DNA of 64,000 nucleotides. Origin: an uncultured Alphaproteobacteria bacterium. Its GTDB lineage: Bacteria; Pseudomonadota; Alphaproteobacteria; Rhizobiales; Beijerinckiaceae. Of the stretch, positions 50,825-59,437 are shown piece after piece (the first letter of the stretch is position 1; every line of letters begins with the position of its first letter). The position numbers and the translations under genes were made by a program. Location: assembly GCA_937988775.1 (NCBI GenBank), contig CALKHP010000050.1, positions 124,001 to 188,000 on the forward strand. Direction: 5' to 3'. The notes beneath the pieces were generated by a model. It was not told the origin of the DNA. It saw only the letters and a program-made list of their open reading frames with translations, and searched no databases.

Positions 50825-51985
50825 TCAATAGGATCGCGGCATTCCAAGCGCGTGCTGGGCGACCTGTGCGAGAATCAGGTTGTTGGATAGAGGAGCGGTG
50901 CGGAACAGCCGCGTCTCCTTCCATTTGCGCTCGACGTGATATTCACACGCCACGCCGAACCCGCCATAGGTGGTCATGCAGGCTTCGGCCGCTTCCCACG
51001 CCGCCTCGCTGGCCAAATATTTCGCCATGCTGGTTTCGGTGGCGCATGGCTTGCCCTGATCGAACAGAAGGGCTGCCCGATTGCGCATCAACTCGGCAGC
51101 CTGCACATTCATATGCGCCTTGGCGATGGGGAACTGAATGCCCTGATTCTGGCCGATGGGCCTATCGAAGACAACTCGTTCGCTCGCGTAGCGCGATGCG
51201 TGCTCGACGAACCATTTGCCATCCCCGATGGATTCGCTGGAGACGAGAAGGCGCTCGGCATTGAGCGAATCCACCAGATAATGGAAGCCCTTACCTTCTT
51301 CACCGATCCGATCGTCGTCAGTCACCTCCAGATTATCGATGAAAACCTGATTGGTGTGATGATTGATCATGGTGCGGATCGGTTGCGCCTTGAGCGCCGG
51401 GCCGGCTTTGGCGATGTCGACGAGGAACAGCGTCAGGCCGTCGGTTTTCTTTTTGACCTCTTCCAATGGCGTGGTTCTGACGATCAGCAGATACATGTCG
51501 GATTGCATGTATCGCGATGTCCAGATCTTCTGGCCGTTTATGATGTAGCCGTCCTTGACCCTTTCGGCGAAGGTCTTGATCTTGAGCGTGTTCGATCCGG
51601 CGTCGGGTTCCGTAACCCCGAAGGCCTGCAAGCGAAGGCTGCCATCGGCGATTCGCGGCAGATACTTGCGCTTTTGCTCGATGCTACCGTGATTGAGGAT
51701 CGAGGCCATCGTATACATCTGCGCGTGGCATGCGGCACCGTTGCCGCCCGAGCGATTGATCTGCTCGAGAATGACGCAGCCTTCCATGATGCCCAGTCCC
51801 GAGCCGCCATATTCCTCCGGAATGAGCGCGGCGAGCCAGCCGGCTTCGGTCATGGCGCTGACGAACGCTTCCGGGTAGGCCTGTTTCTCTTCGCAGCGAA
51901 GCCAGTAATCCGGCCCGAACCTCGCGCATAATTCGCCGACGGCCGTGCGGATTTCTTCCTGGGTAGCGCTGTAATCAAATTGCAT
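50825..51985 (-). CDS. Acyl-CoA dehydrogenase
   Basis: 386 aa from ATG 51985. The FAD and substrate segments (LQAFGVTEPDAGSNTLKIKT, NGQKIWTSRYMQSDM) and the C-terminal CMTTYGGFGVACEYHVERKW helix are typical. The usual MCAD-type base, the Glu of YEGT, is replaced (LFRTAPLSNN). A Glu in LNAERLLVS matches the alternative base position of isovaleryl- and long-chain acyl-CoA dehydrogenases. It probably desaturates the CoA ester made by the divergent CoA-transferases. The TRAP carrier gene ends 43 nt upstream, in the same orientation. Confidence 0.9.
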   Translation of the reverse strand: MQFDYSATQEEIRTAVGELCARFGPDYWLRCEEKQAYPEAFVSAMTEAGWLAALIPEEYGGSGLGIMEGCVILEQINRSGGNGAACHAQMYTMASILNHGSIEQKRKYLPRIADGSLRLQAFGVTEPDAGSNTLKIKTFAERVKDGYIINGQKIWTSRYMQSDMYLLIVRTTPLEEVKKKTDGLTLFLVDIAKAGPALKAQPIRTMINHHTNQVFIDNLEVTDDDRIGEEGKGFHYLVDSLNAERLLVSSESIGDGKWFVEHASRYASERVVFDRPIGQNQGIQFPIAKAHMNVQAAELMRNRAALLFDQGKPCATETSMAKYLASEAAWEAAEACMTTYGGFGVACEYHVERKWKETRLFRTAPLSNNLILAQVAQHALGMPRSY

Positions 51986-52028
51986 GTCTTCAATCTCCCG
52001 GCCGGGATGCGCTCCGCATCTCCGTGAC

Positions 52029-53306
52029 TCAAAGGACGCTTGGCAGCCACAGGGCCAGTTGCGGGAAAATGCCGACAATCAGCATCACGGCCATGATGAG
52101 ACCGACAAAGGGCAGGCAACCCAGCACGATCTGCTTCAGTTCCGCATCCTGCACGGCGCCTTTGAGAACATAGATGTTGAGGCCGACCGGCGGCGTGATG
52201 GTCGCGACCTCCATGTTCATGGTCATGATCACGGCAAACCAGATCGCGTTGAACTCGAGCCCGGTGACCGCCGGATAGAAGATCGGCAAGGTGATCAGCA
52301 TGATCGAGGGCACGTCGAGGAACTGCCCCATGACGAAGAGGATGATGTTGAAGAAGACGATCACCACCCAGTTGGCGATGTCCCAGTCGAGAATGGCCGC
52401 GCTGACGTTCTGCGGGATATGCAGGACGTTGATGGCCGATCCGAACAGGCTGGCGAGGGCGATAATCGTCAAGATCATGCACGAGGACAGCGCCGTGTTC
52501 TGGACCGCGCTCACAAAAGACGACCAGTTGAGCGACCGGTAGACGACCAGCGCCAGGATCAAGCTGACGAGCGCGCCATAGGCCGCTGATTCCGTTACCG
52601 TGAAAAGACCTGAATAAAGTCCGCCCAGAACCAGGGCGATCAGGCCAATGCCCCAGCCGGCGCGGCTGCTTTCCCGCAGGCGCTCTTGCCAGGTGGAGCG
52701 CGGTTCCAGCACCTCGCGTTGATAGACGAGGGAATAGAACACGCAATAGGCGCACATCACGCCAGCCAGGAGAATACCGGGGATCACGCCGGCCAGGAAC
52801 AGGTGCGGGATCGATTCCTGCGTCACCATGCCATAAATGATCATGGTGATGCTTGGCGGGATCAGGATGCCGAGCGTGCCGGCCGCCGCGAGACAGCCAT
52901 AGGCGAAGCTGGGCCGGTAACCGCGCGAGATCATCTCGGGCACGGTCACCGCGGCAAGCGCGGCCACGGTGCCGATGCTGGTGCCGCTCACCGCCGCGAA
53001 AAAGGCGGCGGTGATGACGGTCGCCACACCGAGCCCGCCAGGGATATGCCGCGTCCAGACGTGGATCGCGCTGAAAATATCCTTGGCGATGCCGGATTTG
53101 ACCAGCAACTCCCCCATCAGGAGATAAAGCGGAATCGCCGCCCACGCGGTGTTGTCGAGGACGCTGTAGATCGTCTGGCCGACCAGATTGGTCGGCAGGT
53201 TGAACCAGACGAGCGCAACGACGCCAATGGTGCCCAAGGCGAACGCGATCGGCTGGCCCGCGGCGATCAGCACGCCGAGGAAAACCACCAGTGCCAGGAT
53301 TGTCAT
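52029..53306 (-). CDS. TRAP transporter large membrane subunit (DctM family)
   Basis: 425 aa with about twelve membrane segments. Signature stretches are FFAAVSGTSIGTVAALAAVT, AAAGTLGILIPPSITMIIYG and, in the second half, MEVATITPPVGLNIYVLKG. It pairs with the small subunit at 53310, whose stop lies 3 nt upstream, and ends 43 nt before the acyl-CoA dehydrogenase start. Confidence 0.94.
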   Translation of the reverse strand: MTILALVVFLGVLIAAGQPIAFALGTIGVVALVWFNLPTNLVGQTIYSVLDNTAWAAIPLYLLMGELLVKSGIAKDIFSAIHVWTRHIPGGLGVATVITAAFFAAVSGTSIGTVAALAAVTVPEMISRGYRPSFAYGCLAAAGTLGILIPPSITMIIYGMVTQESIPHLFLAGVIPGILLAGVMCAYCVFYSLVYQREVLEPRSTWQERLRESSRAGWGIGLIALVLGGLYSGLFTVTESAAYGALVSLILALVVYRSLNWSSFVSAVQNTALSSCMILTIIALASLFGSAINVLHIPQNVSAAILDWDIANWVVIVFFNIILFVMGQFLDVPSIMLITLPIFYPAVTGLEFNAIWFAVIMTMNMEVATITPPVGLNIYVLKGAVQDAELKQIVLGCLPFVGLIMAVMLIVGIFPQLALWLPSVL

Positions 53307-53309
53307 CGG

Positions 53310-53843
53310 CTAGGTCTCTATCGCTTGCCCGGTGCCCTTGCGGCCCGCGAGGCGGTGGATGGCCTCAGCCATGTCGGCCAGGGTCTGGAGTGTCAGGAGA
53401 AAAAATCCGAGGAAGACCAGGAACTGGACCGGCCAGAGCGGGACGGCGATGTCGGTGCCCGAGCGCAGTTTCCAGGCATAGGCGATGCTCCACATCACAT
53501 ACGAACTCTGGAGCACCACCGCGAACAGGGCCAGCGACACCGCGCCGGTCAAGATCGCCAAAATATCGCGGATGCGATCAGAGAGCAGCTGCAGGAGGGA
53601 ATCCGTCGCGATCTGTCGCGCCTTCATCAAAGTATAGCCCGCACCGAATGCAAACAGGACGATGATGTTGTAGCGCGTGAATTCCTCGGCGAACGTCGCG
53701 GTGATGCCGAGGACGCGGGTTATGACCGACAAGCACACTAGAGCAAGCAGGCTGAGCAGGCTTAAACCTGCCAGCCCGCCGGAGACGTTCTGGACAAACC
53801 TGTTGAACCTGAGGAAGGCGGATAACGGCGCTGAAAAAGTCAT
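53310..53843 (-). CDS. TRAP transporter small membrane subunit (DctQ family)
   Basis: 177 aa with four predicted helices (LAGLSLLSLLALVCLSVITR, IIVLFAFGAGYTLMKAR) and the conserved FAEEFTRYN block. It lies between the binding-protein gene and the large carrier gene. A perfect 10-bp hairpin (53859-53887) separates it from the binding-protein gene. Confidence 0.9.
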   Translation of the reverse strand: MTFSAPLSAFLRFNRFVQNVSGGLAGLSLLSLLALVCLSVITRVLGITATFAEEFTRYNIIVLFAFGAGYTLMKARQIATDSLLQLLSDRIRDILAILTGAVSLALFAVVLQSSYVMWSIAYAWKLRSGTDIAVPLWPVQFLVFLGFFLLTLQTLADMAEAIHRLAGRKGTGQAIET

Positions 53844-53858
53844 CTGGACTGGCCTCTA

Positions 53859-53887
53859 GCGTGGTCAGAGCCAAGCCCTGACCACGC
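53859..53887 (-). terminator. Intercistronic stem-loop between TRAP binding-protein and membrane genes
   Basis: GCGTGGTCAG (53859-53868) pairs perfectly with CTGACCACGC (53878-53887) around a 9-nt loop. It sits immediately 3' of the DctP stop and 5' of DctQ. No U-run follows on the minus strand, so partial attenuation or mRNA 3'-end protection is likely. The position mirrors the hairpins after the ABC binding-protein genes. Confidence 0.55.
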
Positions 53888-53893
53888 CCGGTT

Positions 53894-54898
53894 TCAGTTG
53901 ACACCAAGCTTGGTGCGCGCATCCTGGATGATCTTGTAGATCTCCTGCCCGGCCGACCCGGCATCCTTCGCCAGCGTCTCGTTGATCGGCGCATAGACTT
54001 TCTGCCAGGCCTTCTTGTTCTCGCCTGTGCTGATGATGACCTTCATATGCTTGGGAAGGAATTCGTCGGCCTGCCTTTCCTCGGCCTCCATTGCGGCCCA
54101 CGACGTTTTGGACAGGTTCGCACCCGCCGTCTCGACGATCGCCTGCTGCTCGGGCGTCAACTTGTTCCAGGTCTTCTTGTTGATCGCCAGGAAGAACACC
54201 ATGAGATCGTCGCGCACGATGGTGCCGTATTTGAACATTTCGTAGAGCTTGCGGCTCACGAAGGAACTCGGCCCGGTCTGCCCGATGCTTACCGTGCCCT
54301 TTTGATAGGCGACGAACTGCTCGGAGCCGGGAATGGCTTCCGGCTTGGCGCCCACGGCCTGTGCTTTCAGGATCTGGGTCTTTTCCAGAGCGCGGATCGT
54401 GAGGCCCTTCATATCCTCGGGCTTCTCGATGGGGTGCACGTTCGTCCCGTACATGGAGAAATAGCCATAGGGATGCATGGCGACGATCTTCATGCCGAGG
54501 CGATCGAAACGGGCGTTGAGCGGCCCGGCAAGGTCTTCGCTGAACAGCTTCTTGGCCAGTTCGGGGCTGTCGACCATGAACGGTCCGTCGAGCAGTTCAA
54601 GCTCGGGATAGATCGGCGCGATATACGGCGTCACCATGTCGCCCATCTCGATGGCGCCGCTGCCCACCGCCATCGGGAGTTCCGGCCCCTTGAAGAGCGA
54701 GCCCGACGGGTGAATCTGAATGACGACCGCGCCGGCCGTCTTGTCCTTTACTTCGGCTTTGAAAGCTTCCAGCGCCTTCACCGAGTGATGCCCGGGCGGC
54801 ATTTGCGTGCTGAGTCGGAGAACTGTTTCAGCATGCGCGGAAGCTATCAGCAACGCGGACAGGCCAACTCCGATAAGTGTACGGCTCAACAAGGACAT
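53894..54898 (-). CDS. TRAP transporter substrate-binding protein (DctP family)
   Basis: 334 aa with a signal peptide (LLIASAHA). The mature part has LRLSTQMPPGHHSVKALEAF, the conserved GSLFKGPELPMAVGSGAIEM block and PEDMKGLTIRALEKTQ. It should bind a carboxylate that the divergent CoA-transferases activate. It is the first gene of the leftward operon, starting 127 nt from the divergent GntR gene. Confidence 0.93.
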   Translation of the reverse strand: MSLLSRTLIGVGLSALLIASAHAETVLRLSTQMPPGHHSVKALEAFKAEVKDKTAGAVVIQIHPSGSLFKGPELPMAVGSGAIEMGDMVTPYIAPIYPELELLDGPFMVDSPELAKKLFSEDLAGPLNARFDRLGMKIVAMHPYGYFSMYGTNVHPIEKPEDMKGLTIRALEKTQILKAQAVGAKPEAIPGSEQFVAYQKGTVSIGQTGPSSFVSRKLYEMFKYGTIVRDDLMVFFLAINKKTWNKLTPEQQAIVETAGANLSKTSWAAMEAEERQADEFLPKHMKVIISTGENKKAWQKVYAPINETLAKDAGSAGQEIYKIIQDARTKLGVN

Positions 54899-54991
54899 GA
54901 GGCCCCTCCCCTAGAATATGCTGTTGCGTCTTGATCAGCGCATTCGCACGCCACACCAAAACTTCTCGCCTCGAGAGCGAGTTTACAGGAT

Positions 54992-55008
54992 TGTCTGGCA
55001 ATCAGACA
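54992..55008. promoter_or_regulatory. Inverted repeat, candidate GntR operator
   Basis: TGTCTG (54992-54997) and CAGACA (55003-55008) form a perfect 6-bp inverted repeat with a 5-nt spacer, 17 nt before the GntR ATG and between the two divergent operons. The size and symmetry suit a FadR/FCD-type dimer. A single site here could control both directions. Confidence 0.5.
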
Positions 55009-55025
55009 TGCGCTAACATGACGAA

Positions 55026-55748
55026 ATGAGCTTACAAGTCAAGCGCGACTCAGCCTCCCTGCGCTTCCAGGTGGAAAAAAACATCCGGCTGGCGATCGCT
55101 ACCGGTCGCTTCAAGCCCGGCGACCGGCTTGTCGAACGCGAGCTATGCGAACTGCTCAGCGTCAGCCGATCCTCGATCCGCGAAGCCTTGCGGCAGCTCG
55201 AAGCCGAGGGCCTGATTGCCAACGTGCCGTATCGCGGCACGCTGGTTGCCGTGCTGACCATCGCGGAGGCGCGCCAGCTCTACGAAATCCGCGAACTCAT
55301 GGAGCGGATCGCGGCACGCGATTTCACGCTATCGGCGGATGACGAGGCGATCCGCCACCTCAGGCAAACGATGTGGGTTCTGGAGGCGGCGGTCGCAAAC
55401 GGCACATCGGTGGAAATGCTCGAGGCTTCCGACGCTTTCTATACGATCCTGCTCGAGCATAGCGGCAACACGATCGTCCGGCAGGTGATGGTGCCGTTGT
55501 TCAACCGGATCACGCTGCTGCGCGTCACGTCGATGTCATCGCCCGGGCGCGCCGCCGACAGCATGGCCGAGATGCGCGCCATCCTGACCGCGATCGAGGC
55601 GCGCGACCCTGAAGCTGCGGCCGAGGCAGCGGCGGCGCATGCGCGCCGGGCCGGCGTGACGGCATTGGCCGTGCTGGCAAAGAGAGACCAGAACAAGCCG
55701 GCGGAGCATGGCACAGGCAAGCGCCCGGGAAGCGCGTCCTATGGATAG
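55026..55748 (+). CDS. GntR-family (FCD subfamily) transcriptional regulator
   Basis: 240 aa. The winged HTH includes VERELCELLSVSRSSIREAL then LEAEGLIANVPYRGTLVAVL. The helical FCD domain follows (LYEIRELMERIAARDFTL), with HSGNTIVRQVMVPLFNR. It is divergent from the TRAP operon and overlaps the first CoA-transferase gene by 8 nt, so it is an autoregulated local switch for the whole locus. Confidence 0.93.
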   Translation: MSLQVKRDSASLRFQVEKNIRLAIATGRFKPGDRLVERELCELLSVSRSSIREALRQLEAEGLIANVPYRGTLVAVLTIAEARQLYEIRELMERIAARDFTLSADDEAIRHLRQTMWVLEAAVANGTSVEMLEASDAFYTILLEHSGNTIVRQVMVPLFNRITLLRVTSMSSPGRAADSMAEMRAILTAIEARDPEAAAEAAAAHARRAGVTALAVLAKRDQNKPAEHGTGKRPGSASYG

Positions 55749-57021
55749 CGCGTCGCTGCCTGTCACACTCGATACGTCCACCGAATACGATCTTTCCGGC
55801 CTGCTCCCAGCGGGGAGCCGCATTCTGCTCGGGCACTCGGGCGCGGAACCGACCGGCCTCGTGAAGCTGCTCGACCGTCAGGCATCGAGGCTCGCGCTTG
55901 ATTCGACGTTTGTCGGGCTGTCGTTCACGCAAACGCTTTCCGGTCCGAGCGCCGCGCATCTTCACCTGCGCGCGCTCGGCGGCGCCGGCACGAACCGCCG
56001 CTTCGCGCGCATGGGCATGCTCGACATCGTGCCATGCCAATACTCGCTCGTGCCGGAAATGATCACGAGCGGGCGCATCGGCTTCGATGCCGCGCTGCTT
56101 CAGGTTTCGCCGGCCGCGGCCGGGGCGTTCAATCTCGGGATCGTCACCGATTATCTCGCAACGGCCGCATCGGTCGCGCCGCGCATCCTGGTCGAGGTCA
56201 ACGACCAGATGCCACGGACTTTCGGCGATACCGAGATTACCGCCGACCGCGTCCACACCGTGCTGCACACGTCGCGGCCGCTGATCGAGCAGCCGCCCTC
56301 GCTTCCCTCCGACATCGACCGGGCAATCGGCGCCCATGTCGCGCGCCTCGTCCCTGACGGCGCGACGCTGCAAATCGGCCTTGGCTCGATTCCCGAGGCG
56401 GTTCTGGCGAGCCTCGCGGGCAAGCGCGATCTGGGAATCCATTCCGGCGTTATCGGCGATGGCGTTGTCTCGCTGATCGAGGCCGGGGCGGTGACGGGCC
56501 GCCGCAAGGAGCGCGACCAGGGCGTTGTCGTGACCGGATCGCTGCTCGGCACAAGGCGCCTCTATTCATGGGCGGATATGAATGCGGCCGTTCGGCTGCG
56601 CTCGAGCACCTATACGCATAGCGCGGCCATCCTGGCCGGATTTGAAACGCTCGTCACGATCAATTCGGCGATCGAAGTCGATCTCACCGGCCAGATAAAT
56701 GCGGAGGTCGCCGCCGGCGAGCATATCGGCGTTCTCGGCGGCCATACTGACTTCGTCCGTGCCGGCGCACGATCGCTCAAGGGGCGCTCGATCGTCGCCC
56801 TGCCCTCCGCTGCGCGCGCCGGCAAGACCACCAGGATCGTGGCTCAGTTGTCACGCGGCGTGGTCAGCACGTCGCGCGGCGACGCGGACACGATCGTGAC
56901 CGAATACGGGATCGCGGAGCTAAAGGGTCTATCATTGCGCGAGCGCGCCCGCGCCCTGATCGCCATTGCCCATCCCGATTTCCGTTCCGATCTCGAGAAA
57001 GCCGCCGAAAGTCTCGTCTGA
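55741..57021 (+). CDS. Acetyl-CoA hydrolase/transferase-family CoA-transferase
   Basis: 426 aa of the Cat1/4-hydroxybutyrate CoA-transferase family. The glutamate region (INSAIEVDLTGQINAE) and the glycine-rich loop (GVLGGHTDFVRAGARS) are both present. LQIGLGSIPEAVLASLAGK matches the family core. It transfers CoA from acetyl- or succinyl-CoA to a carboxylate, or hydrolyses it. ATG 55741 overlaps the GntR stop; ATG 55708 is an in-frame alternative. Confidence 0.88.
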   Translation: MDSASLPVTLDTSTEYDLSGLLPAGSRILLGHSGAEPTGLVKLLDRQASRLALDSTFVGLSFTQTLSGPSAAHLHLRALGGAGTNRRFARMGMLDIVPCQYSLVPEMITSGRIGFDAALLQVSPAAAGAFNLGIVTDYLATAASVAPRILVEVNDQMPRTFGDTEITADRVHTVLHTSRPLIEQPPSLPSDIDRAIGAHVARLVPDGATLQIGLGSIPEAVLASLAGKRDLGIHSGVIGDGVVSLIEAGAVTGRRKERDQGVVVTGSLLGTRRLYSWADMNAAVRLRSSTYTHSAAILAGFETLVTINSAIEVDLTGQINAEVAAGEHIGVLGGHTDFVRAGARSLKGRSIVALPSAARAGKTTRIVAQLSRGVVSTSRGDADTIVTEYGIAELKGLSLRERARALIAIAHPDFRSDLEKAAESLV

Positions 57022-57120
57022 CATGAATCCAAAACTTCGCGCACCATGGTGCAAACGTCGAGGCTCCCTTTGCGCGGCCACGCTTTCTCGCACCAGAGCC
57101 ACCGGCAGCTGGAGGCCGGC

Positions 57121-58227
57121 ATGACGGCGACGTTCCTCTCCGGCACCGTCATCGAGGTGAGCCGGCCCGACACACCGCCCGGCATTCGGCTGGCGGCCTC
57201 GCTGGCAACCAAGATCGCCGCCGATCTCGGCGCCCGTGTCGTGAAAATCGAACCGCCGGGCGGCGATCCGGTGCGGCGGATGCCGCCGCTCCTGGACAAG
57301 GGCGACGCCGGGAGCAGCGCCCTCTTCCAGTTCCTCAATACCGGCAAGCAAGCTATCGTGCTGGATCTGGAGCAATCCCGCGGGCGCGACACGCTGGCGT
57401 CCCTCCTGGCCAAGGCCGATGCGGTTGTCGAGGCAGGCGACCCGACGCCGGATGATGGCGCGGGCGGATCGCTCGTGCGGGTTCGCCTGTCGCCCTTCGG
57501 CAACCGGCCGGACTTGCGCGCCGTTCCGGTCAGCGAACTGACCATTCTGGCGCTTGGCGGCCTCCTCGACCTCGTCGGCGATCCCGCCAGAGCGCCATTG
57601 CGGCTTGGCGGCCACCAGGCCGCCTATTCCGCCGGGCTTGCGGCCTATGCCGGCCTGATGGCCGGGCTGATGACCAGGAAGCGGCACGGCGCCGGCGAAA
57701 CCGTGAACATCTCGCTGCTCGATGTTGCGCTTTGGGTGAACTGGAAGTCGCCCGCCGGTGCGCTGCTGCTTGGCCGCGCGCCGACACGCCAGGGGCCGGA
57801 GGCGGAATGGCAGGTCCTGCCGTGCAGCGACGGCTATATCGCGCTGGTCTATGCCGACAAGGACTGGCCGGCGCTTTGCGCTCTGGCACGCGAGCCGAAA
57901 CTGGCGGTTGGGGAATTCGCCAACGCGGCCGGGCGGCGGAGCCGGCGGCAAGAGGTGCTGCAACTCCTGGCGCAGGCCTTCGCCGGCCGTGCGCGCAACG
58001 AACTCTATGCGGAAATAAAGGCGAGCGGCATTCCGATGGGCCCGGTGCTCAGCCCGGCTGAGTTGCTCGAGGACCGGCAATATCTCGCGCGGGATTTCAT
58101 GGCCAAGGTTTCGCACGCCGATTTCAGCGCCTTCAGCATGCCGCGCGTGCCGCTGCGCTGGAACGGGGCCGGCTTCCAGCCACGGCCCGCTCCCGATCTT
58201 CCTGTCGCCGAGGAGGTTATTCCATGA
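57121..58227 (+). CDS. Type III (CaiB/BaiF) CoA-transferase, subunit or paralogue 1
   Basis: 368 aa. KIAADLGARVVKIEPPGGDP is the usual N-terminal CoA-site motif. The catalytic Asp is present in NISLLDVAL after GAGETV, equivalent to Asp169 of formyl-CoA transferase. ATG 57121 follows GGAG; the upstream in-frame start at 57046 adds an atypical tail. The stop overlaps the next CaiB gene by 4 nt (ATGA), so the two are made together and may form a heteromer. Confidence 0.88.
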   Translation: MTATFLSGTVIEVSRPDTPPGIRLAASLATKIAADLGARVVKIEPPGGDPVRRMPPLLDKGDAGSSALFQFLNTGKQAIVLDLEQSRGRDTLASLLAKADAVVEAGDPTPDDGAGGSLVRVRLSPFGNRPDLRAVPVSELTILALGGLLDLVGDPARAPLRLGGHQAAYSAGLAAYAGLMAGLMTRKRHGAGETVNISLLDVALWVNWKSPAGALLLGRAPTRQGPEAEWQVLPCSDGYIALVYADKDWPALCALAREPKLAVGEFANAAGRRSRRQEVLQLLAQAFAGRARNELYAEIKASGIPMGPVLSPAELLEDRQYLARDFMAKVSHADFSAFSMPRVPLRWNGAGFQPRPAPDLPVAEEVIP

Positions 58228-59402
58228 CGTCGCAACGCAACCTGCCGGCGGCAGGGCTGAGAGTGATCGATCTCGGCATCATCACGGCCGGGGCGAGCAC
58301 GTCGGCCATCCTTGCCGATCTCGGCGCCGATGTGGTCAAGATCGAATCCGCCTCATATCTCGACCCCTTCCGCTTGTGGGATATCGCCAAGACGGACGGG
58401 CGGTGGTGGGATGCTTCGCCGCTCTACCACTTCACCAACCGCAACAAGCGCGGCGTCAGCATCGACCTGAAATCGGCTGCGGGGCGCGAACTGATCCTCG
58501 CCCTTGTGCGCCAGGCCGATGTCGTGGTGGAGAATTTCCGGCGCGGCGTGCTCGACAAACTCGGCCTCGGCTTTGCCGCTCTGCACGCCGCCAACCCGCG
58601 CATCGTCCTCGCCTCGATATCCAGCCAGGGTGAGGATGGACCCGATTGCCACGCGGTGTCCTTCGGCTCGACGCTGGACGCCACTTCGGGCCTCGCCTGG
58701 CTGTCGGGCTATGAAGGCGGGCCACCGACGATCAGTGGCCGCGATCTCAATTTTCCCGACCAGGTCGTGTCGATTTTCGCCGCCGGCAGCATTCTCGCCG
58801 CCCTCCAGCATGTCGCGGAGAGCGGCGAAGGAGGCCATCTCGACCTGCCGCAACGCGAGCTGACAAGTTTCCTGATCGGCGAGGAGGTCATCATGGCCTC
58901 ACGCGGCGGCGCTGAGCGAGGCCGCATGGGCAACAAGGCCGAGGCCGCCTTGCTGCAGGACGTCTTTCAGGCGCAGGACGGCTGGGTCGCGGTGACGATC
59001 GCCAGCCGCTCTGAGGCTGAAACACTGATCCAAGAGCTTGCTCTCGGCGGCAATGGCGACATCGCAAAACATCTGTCGGCCTGGGTGGCGGCGCGATCGA
59101 AAGCGGCAGCGGCCGACGCCCTGCAACGGCTTGGCATTCCCGCCGCGCCGGTACGTGGCTCCGCCGATCTCGGCGAACTATCCGCCGCCGATCTCGGATG
59201 GGCGATCGTCAATGGCCCCGATGGCGTGCCGGCCAAGGGGTTCCCGTTTCAATTGCAACATGCACCACTCGCGGTGCGAAGCCGCGCGCCCGCTCTCGGC
59301 GAACATACCGAAGCGATCCTGTCCGATCTGCTCGGCCTCGACCGGCAAGAACTGGATGCCCTGAAGGCAGCCGGTATTACCCGCGACGTTCCAGCCCGGT
59401 GA
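58224..59402 (+). CDS. Type III (CaiB/BaiF) CoA-transferase, subunit or paralogue 2
   Basis: 392 aa. The N-terminus is typical (AILADLGADVVKIESASYLD, TNRNKRGVSIDLKS, VVENFRRGVLDKLGLG). At the position of the catalytic Asp the sequence is HLDLPQREL, so Glu replaces it. Glu occurs there in some family members, but next to an Asp-bearing paralogue it suggests a split-role heterodimer as in BbsEF-type systems. The start overlaps the previous gene by 4 nt. Confidence 0.9.
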   Translation: MTSQRNLPAAGLRVIDLGIITAGASTSAILADLGADVVKIESASYLDPFRLWDIAKTDGRWWDASPLYHFTNRNKRGVSIDLKSAAGRELILALVRQADVVVENFRRGVLDKLGLGFAALHAANPRIVLASISSQGEDGPDCHAVSFGSTLDATSGLAWLSGYEGGPPTISGRDLNFPDQVVSIFAAGSILAALQHVAESGEGGHLDLPQRELTSFLIGEEVIMASRGGAERGRMGNKAEAALLQDVFQAQDGWVAVTIASRSEAETLIQELALGGNGDIAKHLSAWVAARSKAAAADALQRLGIPAAPVRGSADLGELSAADLGWAIVNGPDGVPAKGFPFQLQHAPLAVRSRAPALGEHTEAILSDLLGLDRQELDALKAAGITRDVPAR

Positions 59403-59437
59403 GAGCCTACAACCAGCAAGCCAATGAGGGTTCCGTG

